A stretch of 64,000 nucleotides of DNA from Paenirhodobacter hankyongi (GTDB lineage Bacteria; Pseudomonadota; Alphaproteobacteria; Rhodobacterales; Rhodobacteraceae). The notes beneath the pieces were generated by a model, which was given only the letters and a program-made list of their open reading frames with translations, made no database searches and was not told the DNA's origin. The position numbers and the translations under genes were made by a program. This document shows, piece after piece, positions 16,815 through 25,600 of the stretch (positions are counted from its first letter, which is position 1; every line of letters starts with the position of its first letter). Location: NCBI RefSeq assembly GCF_003664585.1, contig NZ_RCHI01000005.1, positions 186,001-250,000 on the forward strand, written 5' to 3'.

Positions 16815-17830
16815 GATGCCTTGGGCTCGCTGTCGTCGACGGTCACGGTGAAGCTGCCCGCCTTGATCGCGGCTTCCTTCTCGGCCACCAGCGTCATCGC
16901 CGCGGCAGGCACCTTGCCCTCGAAGGTGCCGAGCGGCGCAAGGCTGCAGCCGCCATGGAGCATCGTCGAGTAGACGCCGTAATCGGCGGCGGCAAAGCTG
17001 CCCGCGGTCACCGCCGCCAACGCGGCGTCGAAGGTGGGCTGGAAGTTCCACAGCGCCGAGGCGACGACGGTGTCGGGGTAATCGGCCTGGGTGTCGATGA
17101 CGTTGCCGATCGCCAGAACGCCCTTTTCCTTCGCCGCGTCCGAGACACCGAAACGTTCCGCATAAAGCAGGTCGGCACCGCCCTCGATCATCGCGAAGGC
17201 AGTCTCCTTCGCCTTCGGCGGGTCGAACCACGAGCCGATGAAGCTGACCATGAAGGTCGCGTCGGGGCGGGTTTCCTTCACGCCGGCCATGAAGGCGTTC
17301 ATCAGCCGGTTCACCTCTGGGATCGGGAAGCCGCCGACCATGCCGATCTTGCCGGTCTTGGTCATTGCCCCGGCGATGATGCCGCTCAGATAGGAGGCGT
17401 CCTGGATGTAGTTGTCGAAGACGCCGAGGTTCGGCACCTCGTCGCTTGGCGGGAAGGAGGAGCCGAGCAGGAAGGCGGTGTCGGGATAATCGGCACAGAC
17501 CTCGCGCGCCTCCTGCTCGACGCCGAAGATCTCGCCGACGATCAGCTTGGCGCCGCCCTCGGCATATTCGCGCATCACCCGCGGATAGTCGGTGTTCGCG
17601 GTGTTCTCGGACCAGCTGTAGTCGATCAGCCCCGCGTCCTTCGCCGCCATCGCGGCCTTGTGGATGCGGCTGACCCATTGCTGCTCGACCGGGACGGTGT
17701 AGACGCCGGCGACCTTCACCGGCGCGGCGGCGCGCAGCCGGCCGGGCAGAACGGCCGTGGCCAGCACCGCGCCCGAGGCGGCAAGCAGGTGGCGGCGCGA
17801 AAGGGTGAGCGTCGCGGTCGTCGGTTTCAT
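16811..17830 (-). CDS. BMP family ABC transporter substrate-binding protein
   Basis: A 339-residue periplasmic protein of the BMP (basic membrane protein/PnrA) family that binds nucleosides or related bases. The N-terminus has a twin-arginine motif (LTLSRRHLLAASGAV) followed by a hydrophobic stretch and an Ala-rich cleavage region near residue 35. The mature part has typical Rossmann-like repeats (AKLIVGEIF, GKIGMVGGFPIPEVNR). It is the first gene of the five-gene operon. The final cytosine deaminase suggests a pyrimidine substrate. A palindrome sits just upstream of its start. Confidence 0.9.
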   Translation of the reverse strand: MKPTTATLTLSRRHLLAASGAVLATAVLPGRLRAAAPVKVAGVYTVPVEQQWVSRIHKAAMAAKDAGLIDYSWSENTANTDYPRVMREYAEGGAKLIVGEIFGVEQEAREVCADYPDTAFLLGSSFPPSDEVPNLGVFDNYIQDASYLSGIIAGAMTKTGKIGMVGGFPIPEVNRLMNAFMAGVKETRPDATFMVSFIGSWFDPPKAKETAFAMIEGGADLLYAERFGVSDAAKEKGVLAIGNVIDTQADYPDTVVASALWNFQPTFDAALAAVTAGSFAAADYGVYSTMLHGGCSLAPLGTFEGKVPAAAMTLVAEKEAAIKAGSFTVTVDDSEPKAS

Positions 17831-17843
17831 TCCTGTCCCCCAT

Positions 17844-17868
17844 GTCTGGTGTTTGACCAGACGGTAAA
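17844..17868. promoter_or_regulatory. Palindromic operator candidate upstream of the nucleobase operon
   Basis: GTCTGGT-GTTTG-ACCAGAC (17844-17862) is a perfect 7-base inverted repeat 14-32 bases before the start of the binding-protein gene. The overlapping TTGACCA-GA-CGGTAAA (17853-17868) keeps one full half and 5 of 7 bases of the other half of the RutR site TTGACCA-NN-TGGTCAA known for uracil-responsive control. Identity of the regulator is inference. Confidence 0.45.
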
Positions 17869-17944
17869 GGCGGGCGGGATTCGCGCAAGCGAAGCCCGGT
17901 CCGTTCGGGGGAAGGAAGGTGGGGCGCCGGGCAGGCGCCTGTTT

Positions 17945-17968
17945 CCCGGGCGCGACCGCCCGGGTTTT
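17945..17968. terminator. GC-rich hairpin after the 747-residue Hint gene
   Basis: CCCGGGCG-CGAC-CGCCCGGG forms a perfect 8-base stem. A TTTT run follows on the plus strand only, whereas the gene it follows is on the minus strand, so termination there would rely on the stem alone. Confidence 0.4.
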
Positions 17969-17981
17969 GGGCAGGCCCTGC

Positions 17982-20225
17982 TCAGGCTGCCATCAGCACC
18001 CGCACCTCGTGGCGCTTGAGCGACAGCCGCGCCGCCGCCCAGTCCCCGGTTTCGACCTGTGTGCGCAGCTCGGGGAAAAGGGTGAACAGCTCGTCGCGCT
18101 GCGGCGCATCCATGCTGCCCAGCGACAGGTCGCCGGGCTGGAAGCTCTCGGTCCAGGCGCCGTTCGCCAGGATGATCTCGTGGCAGTCGAACAGCAGGTG
18201 CAGATAGCTGACCTTCTCGACCTCGAGCCGCTCGATCCCCGGCATGCCCACCATGTGCAGCGCCGCGGCCAGCACCTCGCCCTCGCCGAACAGCAGCTCG
18301 GCGCGCGGGCCGGTCAGCAGCATGCGGTGCTGCGGCGAGACGATCATGTCCGCCTCGGGCATCGAGGGGCCGAGCGCGTCGCGGCGGATGCGCACCGGCT
18401 GCAACTGCGGACGCAGCAGCAGCTCGACCGGGCCGAGATCGCGCCGGCCGATCCAGCGGATCGTCTGATAGCCGTTGTCGCGGGTCAGCACGCGCATCCC
18501 CTCGGTCAGCTCCTCGACCGCGACCGGGCCCTCGTTCGTCTCGATCATCGTGCCGGGGGTGAAGCAGGGCACGACCTGCACATGCTCGATGTTCGAGAAG
18601 GTGGTGGTGGTGCCGTTCGCCCAGCGGATGGTGCCGCTTTCGCCGGTGGGGTCGTTCGGGTCATAGATCACCCGGGCGCGGCCGTTCAGGATCAGCGTGT
18701 CCTGGTCGGTGCCGTCCGCGTCCTCCTCACCGTTGATGATCGCAGTGTCACCGTAATCGACCGCGATCGTGTCGCTGCCGGTGCCGCCGTCATAGAGGTC
18801 GCCGCCATCGCCGCCGACGATGTAGTCATTGCCCGCGCCGCCATAGATCGTGTCTTCGCCGTCGCCGCCATAGAGCACGTCATTGCCGTCGCCGCCGTCG
18901 ATGTAATCGTTGCCGGTGCCGCCATAGATCGTGTCGTTGCCGGTGCCGCCGTAAAGCGAGTCATCGCCCCCCGCGCCGTCGATGTAATCGTTGCCCGCGC
19001 CGCCGTAGAAGACGTTGGTGTAGGTATCGCCGGGGGTCGAGCTTGACCCGTCATAGCCGATCAGCGTGTCGTTGTAGGCCGAGCCATAGATGCCGTCGAT
19101 GCCCGAGAGCTGATCGCCCGCCGCGTCGCCGCCCTGGCCGGTGCCGGTCGTGAGGTTGACGTTCACCCCGGCGCCGGAATCCGAGTAATCGGCATAGTCC
19201 ATGCCGGAGTCGCCGGAAAGCACGTCGGCCCCCGCGCCACCGTGCAGCGTGTCGTCGCCGGTTCCGCCCAGCAGCGTGTCGTTATCGGCGCCGCCGTCGA
19301 GGCTGTCGTTGCCGGCATCGCCCGAGATCAGGTCGGCGCCCGTGCCGCCGCTGAGGGTGTCGTTGCCGTCGCCGCCCGACATCGTGTCATTGCCGGCATC
19401 GCCCGACATCAGATCGTTGCCCGCACCGCCCGACATCGAATCCGCGCCGTCGCCGCCCCGCATCGTGTCATTGCCGTCGCCGCCCGACATGGTGTCGTTG
19501 CCGCCGTCGCCGGTCATCGAATCGTCGCCGGTGCCGCCGTCGATCGAATCCTCGCCCGCGCCGCCGATCAGCGTGTCATTGCCGGCCATGCCCGAGAGCG
19601 TGTCATTGCCCGCCCCGCCGTCGAGCAGGTTCGCCGCCGAGTTGCCGGTGATGGCGTTGGCGCCGCTGTTGCCGATGACGTTCTCGAAATTCTTGACGAC
19701 GGTGCCGAAACTGATCGTGGTGGCGCTGCCGTCGTCATTCAGCGTGATGCCGAAATTGACCGTGTCGCTGTTCGGCGCGCTGAGCGAGAGCGTGTCGTTG
19801 CCGGCACCGCCGTCGATCGTGTCGGGCGTGCCCGAGGTGAACCAGCCGATGGTGGCGTAATCGTCGCCATCCTCGAGATAGACCGCGTCGGAGCCCGATT
19901 GCGTGTCGCCCGGCAGCCAGACGTCATTGCCTGCGCCGGCATAGATGGTGTCGTCGCCCGCGCCGCCCTCGATCGTGTCGTTGCCGTCGCCGCCATAGAT
20001 CAGGTCGTTTCCGGTGCCGCCCAGAATCGAGTCGTTGTCCGCATCGCCATAGATCGTGTCGTTGCCTGCCCCGCCATCGATGACGTCATTGCCGGTGCCG
20101 CCATGGATCAGGTCGTTGCCGTTATTGCCGTTGATGGTGTCGTTGCCACCATTGCCGTTGATCGTATCGGCCGAGGTCGACCCGTTGAGGGTGTTGTTGT
20201 TGTTGTCACCGTTGTACGTGCCCAT
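17982..20225 (-). CDS. RTX repeat protein with C-terminal Hint domain (747 aa)
   Basis: A 747-residue acidic protein. From residue 5 it is mostly RTX nonapeptides of the GGxGNDxLx type, in several blocks broken by linkers, the form that binds calcium and folds outside the cell. The last 195 residues (from about 553) are a Hint_2 domain: PCFTPGTMIET opens it, TRDNGYQTIRWIGRRDLG follows, then SPQHRML and FDCHEIILANGAWTESF. No N-terminal signal peptide is present, as expected for type I secretion; no secretion genes are nearby. Hint domains can cleave proteins autocatalytically, but activity here is untested. Confidence 0.88.
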   Translation of the reverse strand: MGTYNGDNNNNTLNGSTSADTINGNGGNDTINGNNGNDLIHGGTGNDVIDGGAGNDTIYGDADNDSILGGTGNDLIYGGDGNDTIEGGAGDDTIYAGAGNDVWLPGDTQSGSDAVYLEDGDDYATIGWFTSGTPDTIDGGAGNDTLSLSAPNSDTVNFGITLNDDGSATTISFGTVVKNFENVIGNSGANAITGNSAANLLDGGAGNDTLSGMAGNDTLIGGAGEDSIDGGTGDDSMTGDGGNDTMSGGDGNDTMRGGDGADSMSGGAGNDLMSGDAGNDTMSGGDGNDTLSGGTGADLISGDAGNDSLDGGADNDTLLGGTGDDTLHGGAGADVLSGDSGMDYADYSDSGAGVNVNLTTGTGQGGDAAGDQLSGIDGIYGSAYNDTLIGYDGSSSTPGDTYTNVFYGGAGNDYIDGAGGDDSLYGGTGNDTIYGGTGNDYIDGGDGNDVLYGGDGEDTIYGGAGNDYIVGGDGGDLYDGGTGSDTIAVDYGDTAIINGEEDADGTDQDTLILNGRARVIYDPNDPTGESGTIRWANGTTTTFSNIEHVQVVPCFTPGTMIETNEGPVAVEELTEGMRVLTRDNGYQTIRWIGRRDLGPVELLLRPQLQPVRIRRDALGPSMPEADMIVSPQHRMLLTGPRAELLFGEGEVLAAALHMVGMPGIERLEVEKVSYLHLLFDCHEIILANGAWTESFQPGDLSLGSMDAPQRDELFTLFPELRTQVETGDWAAARLSLKRHEVRVLMAA

Positions 20226-20353
20226 ACTCGCCCCACGATCTCAAGTCCGCGCAGAACGCGGTTTCCCAAGGGCATGATCGGGGGACGTCATGGCGCCAGC
20301 ACGTCGCGGGTGGGGCAATTCCGGGCTGGCTTTGTGACCGAAAGATGGCCGGG

Positions 20354-21112
20354 TCAGAGGCCGCGCGCCGCCACCTCGGCCAGTGGCCGGACCGGGCATG
20401 CCGCACTGGCGCGCTCCTCGGCGGAGAGTTCCGCCGCGAGCGTCGCGACCGCCCCGGGGCCGAGTGCGGCCAGCGACAGCGCCGTCGGGCGGAAGCTTTC
20501 CGACCAGCAGCCATCGACATGCACCAGCTGATGGCGTTCGAGCAGGAGCTGGAAATAGGTGACCTCTGTGCCGGGAGGCACCGTCACCCCGGCGAGCCCC
20601 ACCAGATCGCGCGCCATCGTCAGCCGCTCGCCGCTTTCGCCCTCGCCCGGCAGACGGGTGAGAAAGCGGTGATTGGGCGAGACGGTGATCGCGCGTTCGG
20701 GCTGTTCGCCGCCAAGCGCGCCGGCCGCGATCCGCACCGGGCGCAGCAACGGGTTGAGGCCGAGCGCGCGCCAGCCGAAGCTGCGCCGCCCGATCCAGCG
20801 CAGGCTCTGCAGCCCGTTGTCGCGCGTCACCAGTCGCATGCCGGGAACCAGCTCGGCCACCGGGCACAGCCCCTCGGCTGTGGCCACGAGGCTGTCGGCG
20901 GTGAAGCAGGGGATGGCGCCGAGGAAGGTGGAGAAGGGGCCGGCGAAGATCACCTGCCCCTCGTCCGAAACCGCGGTGATCTCCCCTTCCCGGCTCTCGA
21001 AGCCGGAGAAGGAGAGCCTCACCTCGGCCGGCAGCGCGCTGCCGGCCGACACATGACCGGAGAAGGCGGAGAGACACCGCGCTAGGTCGAAAGACTCCGG
21101 ATCAGGTTGCAT
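20354..21112 (-). CDS. Hint-domain protein without RTX repeats (252 aa)
   Basis: A 252-residue protein. The first 65 residues are a non-RTX region with strand-like pattern (EVRLSFSGFESREGEITAVS); the rest is a diverged Hint_2 domain: IPCFTADSLVATAEG, TRDNGLQSLRWIGRRSFG, SPNHRFLT and LLERHQLVHVDGCWSESF. The PCFTPGT opening of its neighbours is changed to PCFTADS, and the tail is shorter. It lies between two RTX-Hint genes on the same strand. No signal peptide is evident. Its role, whether partner, processing factor or remnant, cannot be decided from sequence. Confidence 0.8.
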   Translation of the reverse strand: MQPDPESFDLARCLSAFSGHVSAGSALPAEVRLSFSGFESREGEITAVSDEGQVIFAGPFSTFLGAIPCFTADSLVATAEGLCPVAELVPGMRLVTRDNGLQSLRWIGRRSFGWRALGLNPLLRPVRIAAGALGGEQPERAITVSPNHRFLTRLPGEGESGERLTMARDLVGLAGVTVPPGTEVTYFQLLLERHQLVHVDGCWSESFRPTALSLAALGPGAVATLAAELSAEERASAACPVRPLAEVAARGL

Positions 21113-21181
21113 CTCTGCTGTCCTCTTCGTCCCACCGCCGGGGCCGGCGGGCGAGACCCCCTTGCATTGACGTTAACCAAG

Positions 21182-21221
21182 AAAAACGCCCGGCGCCATG
21201 TCAACCATGGCGTGCCGGGCG
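21182..21221 (-). terminator. Strong terminator after the 364-residue Hint gene
   Basis: On the minus strand GCCCGGCACGCCATGG pairs, with one mismatch, with the segment ending CATGGCGCCGGGC around a short loop, and is followed by GTTTTTC. It lies 40 bases past the stop at 21262, separating this gene from the Hint-only gene. Confidence 0.85.
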
Positions 21222-21261
21222 GTCTGATCGTTCAACTGTCCGTTTCGATCTGCGAAACGCC

Positions 21262-22356
21262 TCAGGCGCGGCGCAGCATGATCGCCTCGTGGCGCTTCAG
21301 CGTCTTGCGCGCTGCGGCATAGCCCTGGCGACCGGTCTTTTCGCGCAGTTCCGGGAACAGCGTGAAGATCTCGGCGCGCTGCTCGCGGCCCATGCTGTCA
21401 AGGGTCTGGTCGCCGGGCTGGAAGCTCTCGGTCCAGGTGCCGTCGGCCAGCACCACCTCGTGGCGGTCGAACATGAAGTGGATGTAGCTGGAGCCCAGCG
21501 TCTCGATCGCCTTCACGCCGATGTTGTCGACGAGGTGCTTGGCCGCGACCAGGACCTCGTGTTCCTCGAAGTAGAGCGAGGTGCGCTCGTTCGCCACCAG
21601 CATGCGGTGGTTGGGCGAGACCATCATGTCCCGCTCGGGCAGGCCGCGGCCAAGCGCGCCGGCGCGGATCAGCACCGGGCGCAGGTTCGGCGAAACGGCC
21701 AGCTCTGCCGCCGAGAGGTCGCGCCGGCCGGTCCAGCGGATCTCCTGGATGCCGTTGTCGCGGGTCAGCACCTTGTCGCCCGCCCGCAGGCTCTCGACCG
21801 GCTTCTCGCCGGTCGGGGTGGCGATCATCGCGCCGGGCGTGAAGCAGGGCACGAATTTCTCGATGTCATGGTAGTTGATGTTCGCCCACTGGTTGGTGGT
21901 CGAATTGTAAAGCTGGATCTGGCCGTTGAACCCGGGCTGACCGTTCGTCTCGGGGTTCTTGACGAAGTTCTTGATCTCGAAGCCCTGCTGCAGCAGCGCC
22001 GAGAAGTCGAGTGTGTCAAAGTCGTTGCCACCGCAATCGCCGTCGACCGTGGTGTTCAGCGTGCCACCGCAGGAATCCGGCGTGGACGAGAGATTGACGA
22101 TGAACACGTCTTCGTCGTCGCCGCCATCGAGCACGTCATTGTCGCCGCCGCCATAGATGGTGTCGTCGCCGTCACCGCCATAGACCTTGTCATAGCCGTC
22201 ACCGGCATAGATCAGGTCGTCGCCATTGCCACCGTAGATGGTGTCATCCCCGGCCTTCCCGACAATGGTGTCGTCGCCATTTCCACCCGAGATGTAATCT
22301 GCGCTGTTGGTTCCGACGAGGGAGTCGTCACCATTACTTCCCGGAATCCAGGCCAT
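21262..22356 (-). CDS. Short RTX protein with C-terminal Hint domain (364 aa)
   Basis: A 364-residue protein with one compact RTX block (about residues 8-95: GNGDDTIVG, GGNGDDLIYAG, GGDGDDTIYGG), a linker ending YHDIEKFVPCFTPG, and a 195-residue Hint_2 domain from about 170 (SPNHRML, FDRHEVVLADGTWTESF, end KRHEAIMLRRA). I chose ATG 22356 because GAGGA lies 5 bases upstream; an ATG six bases earlier is possible. The Hint domain is almost identical to that of the 1320-residue protein, indicating recent duplication. A consensus CtrA box lies 71 bases upstream. Confidence 0.87.
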   Translation of the reverse strand: MAWIPGSNGDDSLVGTNSADYISGGNGDDTIVGKAGDDTIYGGNGDDLIYAGDGYDKVYGGDGDDTIYGGGDNDVLDGGDDEDVFIVNLSSTPDSCGGTLNTTVDGDCGGNDFDTLDFSALLQQGFEIKNFVKNPETNGQPGFNGQIQLYNSTTNQWANINYHDIEKFVPCFTPGAMIATPTGEKPVESLRAGDKVLTRDNGIQEIRWTGRRDLSAAELAVSPNLRPVLIRAGALGRGLPERDMMVSPNHRMLVANERTSLYFEEHEVLVAAKHLVDNIGVKAIETLGSSYIHFMFDRHEVVLADGTWTESFQPGDQTLDSMGREQRAEIFTLFPELREKTGRQGYAAARKTLKRHEAIMLRRA

Positions 22357-22426
22357 GAGCATCCTCGAAATTGATCGCTGAAGGGCGGCTCACGGTGCTC
22401 ACTGCTCTGGGCCCGCGATGCTCGAA

Positions 22427-22441
22427 TTAAGGAAACATTAA
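22427..22441 (-). promoter_or_regulatory. CtrA-binding motif TTAA-N7-TTAA
   Basis: TTAA at 22427-22430 and 22438-22441 with exactly seven bases between match the full CtrA consensus. TTAA is rare in this GC-rich DNA, so the spacing is unlikely to be chance. It lies 71-85 bases upstream of the 364-residue Hint gene. The ctrA gene itself is in this window. Confidence 0.65.
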
Positions 22442-22640
22442 GGCATTTTGCGGCCGCAGAGAAGCCGCCTGGCGCTCTGAAATGCGATTATCCGTGCGAT
22501 TGGTTAATTTCGGGGCATTCCGCGGCGCCAGAGGGAACAATCCACAGGCCCTCTCGTCGTCGTTTCCAAAACGCCAACAGTTCTCGCGGCTTCCTATGGC
22601 GACCGTGGCGAATCGCCACAGGCCATATCGTCGCAAGACA

Positions 22641-22668
22641 GCGGCGCCCGGGTCACCCCGGGCGCCGC
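22641..22668 (-). terminator. GC-rich hairpin after the 1320-residue Hint gene
   Basis: GCGGCGCCCGGG and CCCGGGCGCCGC form a perfect 12-base stem about 20 bases past the stop at 22689. Only TGTCTT follows on the minus strand, so it is a terminator-like hairpin without a clean T-run. With the CtrA box it is the main feature of the 332-base gap before the next gene. Confidence 0.55.
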
Positions 22669-22688
22669 CCTGCCGTTTCCGGCGCCGC

Positions 22689-25600
22689 TCAGCGGTGCAT
22701 CAGCAGCTTTGCCTCGTGCCGCTTCAGAGTCTTGCGCGCCGCGCCATAGGCCTTGCGGCCCTCGCTGTCCTGCAGCTCGGGGAAGATCTCGTAGATCTCG
22801 GCGCGCTGCGCATTGCCCATGCCACCGAGCGTCTGGTCGCCGGGCTGGAAGCTTTCGGTCCAGGCGCCGTTCGCCAGCACCACCTCGTGGCGGTCGAACA
22901 TGAAGTGGATGTAGCTCGTCCCCAGCGTCTCGACCGGCTTGATGCCGATGTTGTCGACCAGGTGCTTGGCGGCGACCAGGACCTCGTGCTCCTCGAAGTA
23001 GAGCGCGGTGCGCTCGCTCGAGACCAGCATCCGGTGGTTCGGCGAAACCATCATGTCCCGCTCGGGCAGGCCGTTGCCAAGCGCGCCCGCACGGATCAGC
23101 ACCGGCTTCAGGTGGCTCGCCACCGCCAGCTCGGCCCGGTTCAGGTCGCGCCGCCCGGCCCAGCGGATCTCCTGGATGCCGTTGTCGCGGGTGATGACCT
23201 TGTCGCCGGGCTGCAGCTCCTCGACCAGCCGTTCGCCCTTCGGCGTCGCGACCAGCGTGCCGGGGGTGAAGCAGGGCACGATCTGCTCGATGTTATGGAA
23301 TTCCATCGAGCCGGTGACATTGCCGTAATCATCCAGGAACTGCACGGTGCCGTTCTCGTGGTCGGGCGTCGTGTAGAGGATGTTCAGGTGATCGCGGCCG
23401 ATCGCGCTGAGGTCGAGCACATCCCAGTCGGAGTTGTCCGGGTCCTCGTTGCCGTCGACGAAGTCGTGGTTGCCGTCGTCGATCGAGCCGACGATGAAGG
23501 TGTCGCTGCCGAGACCACCGATCAGCGTGTCGACGCCCTGCCCGCCGGTCAGCGTGTCATTGCCTGCGCCGCCGTCGAGGCTGTCCTGGCCCTGGCCGCC
23601 GGTGAGCAGGTCGTCGCCGTCCTCGCCGAAGACCCGGTCGTCGCCGTCGCCGCCATTGGCGATATCGTTGCCGGTGCCGGCGTGGATCGTGTCCTGGCCG
23701 GTGCCGCCCTCGATGCTGTCGTCTCCGGCGCCGCCGGTGATGCTGTCATCGCCCTCGCCGCCGATCAGCGTGTCGTTGCCTTCGCCACCGTCGATCGTGT
23801 CCGAGGCCGCGCCGCCGTCGATATAGTCGTCGCCCTGCCCGCCGATCAGCGTGTCGTTGCCTTCGCCGCCCTCGATCGTGTCATTGTCGATGCCGCCGTC
23901 GATGTAATCGTCGCCGCCGTCGCCATAGAGCATGTCATTGTCGTCGGCGCCGTAGATCACGTCATTGCCGTCACCGCCGTGGATCGTGTCCATGCCGTTG
24001 TCGGGGCGCAGGTCGGTGGCATCGGGCACGTTCAGCGAGTCCGGATAGCCCGGCGCCAGCCCGCCATAGATGGTGTCGTTGCCGGTGCCGCCGAAGATCA
24101 GGTCCGAGCCCTCGGCGCCCACGATGACGTCATTGCCGTCGCCGCCATCGACGGTGTCGTCGTCGCAGCCCGCGTCGATCGAGTCATTGCCGGTGCCGCC
24201 GTCGATATAGTCGGCATCGTCGCCGGTGCTGATCGTGTCGTTGCCGCCGCCGCCATAGACGGTGTCGCGGTCGTTCCCGGGATCGGTGTCGCCCGGGAAC
24301 AGGCCCGGATAGCCGCGGTCGGGGGCATAGTTCGCCAGCCCGTCGGGACCGGTGGTGATGACGTCATCGCCCTCGCCGCCGTCGACGTCGTCGTTGCCGG
24401 CCCCGCCCGAGATCACGTCGGCGTCGTTGCCGCCCTCGATCGTGTCGTTGCCCGCGCCGCCCGAGATCGTGTCCTTCCCCTCGCCGCCGATCAGGCTGTC
24501 ATCGCCCGCCTCGCCGAAGATCGAGTCATTGCCGAGGTCGCCCCAGACGGTGTCATCGCCCACGCCCGCATAGACGGTGTCGTTGCCCGCCCCCGCAAGC
24601 ACGCGGTCGTCATTCGCCGCGTCGCCGGGCAGGATCGCGTCATTGTGGTCGATCATGTCGCCTTCGGGGTCGCCGGTATAGGCGGTGTCGATCAGGTCGT
24701 CTCCCGAGGTGCCCTCGACATAGCCGTCGCCGTGATCGACGATCACGTTCTCGATGTTGGCGAAGTCGAGCGTGCCGACGACGTTGCCGTCGGTGTCGAG
24801 GAAGCTGACGGTGCCGTTCTCGGGGTTGGTGTTGTCATAGGCGATGCTGACCGGGCCCGCGCCGGTGAGGTCGAGCACGTCATAATCGTCGCCGCCCTCG
24901 CCGCCGTCGATGTGGTCGCCCGCGCCCGCGGCGGCCGAGCCGACAAGGAAGGTGTCGCGGTCGTCGCCGCCCGAGAGGTGGTCCGCCCCGGCCCCGCCCG
25001 CGATCACGTCGTTGCCGCCCTGGCCCAGCACGGTGTCATCGCCGTCGCCGCCCAGAAGGGTGTCGTTGCCCTCCTCCTCATCGGCCGCTGCGGTGGTGGT
25101 GGCGGTGATGTCGGTGATGGTGATCGCCTGATCGGTCGGGCCGCCATTGTCGTAATCGATGACGATGCGTGCGACGTTGCCCTCGATCTGCACCAGCACC
25201 GAGCCCGCCTGCGAGGCAGAGGTCAGCGAGCCGTTGTCGACGTTCTGACCGGTCACGGTATTGCCCGACACGGTCTGGCCGCCCTCGGGGGTATAGGTCA
25301 CCGGCAACAGGTTGCCATCGGCGTCATAGGCATAGACCGTGACGATATCGCGGTGGTAGTCCGAGCTGGTGCCCTGATCGAGATCGTTGATCCGGAACGA
25401 GACGTTCGAGATCGCGTCGCCATAGGCGGCGTCGTTCGAGGCGAAGCTCAGCGTGGTGGTCGAGGTGTTGTCGATCCCGCCCTCGCCGCCGCAGCCGTAA
25501 AGCCGCAGCCCGCCCGAGGCGGACAGCCCGTCGCCGCTTTCGACATATTGCGTGTCATTGGTGACGGTCGCGGTGGCGCCCTGATCCTGCGCCTCGAAAC

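Noticed and set aside
17982-20225. Classic splicing intein in the Hint proteins
   Set aside because: There is no C-terminal extein after the domain and no terminal His-Asn splice junction. These are Hint_2 domains at protein ends, so splicing is not expected, though cleavage may be.
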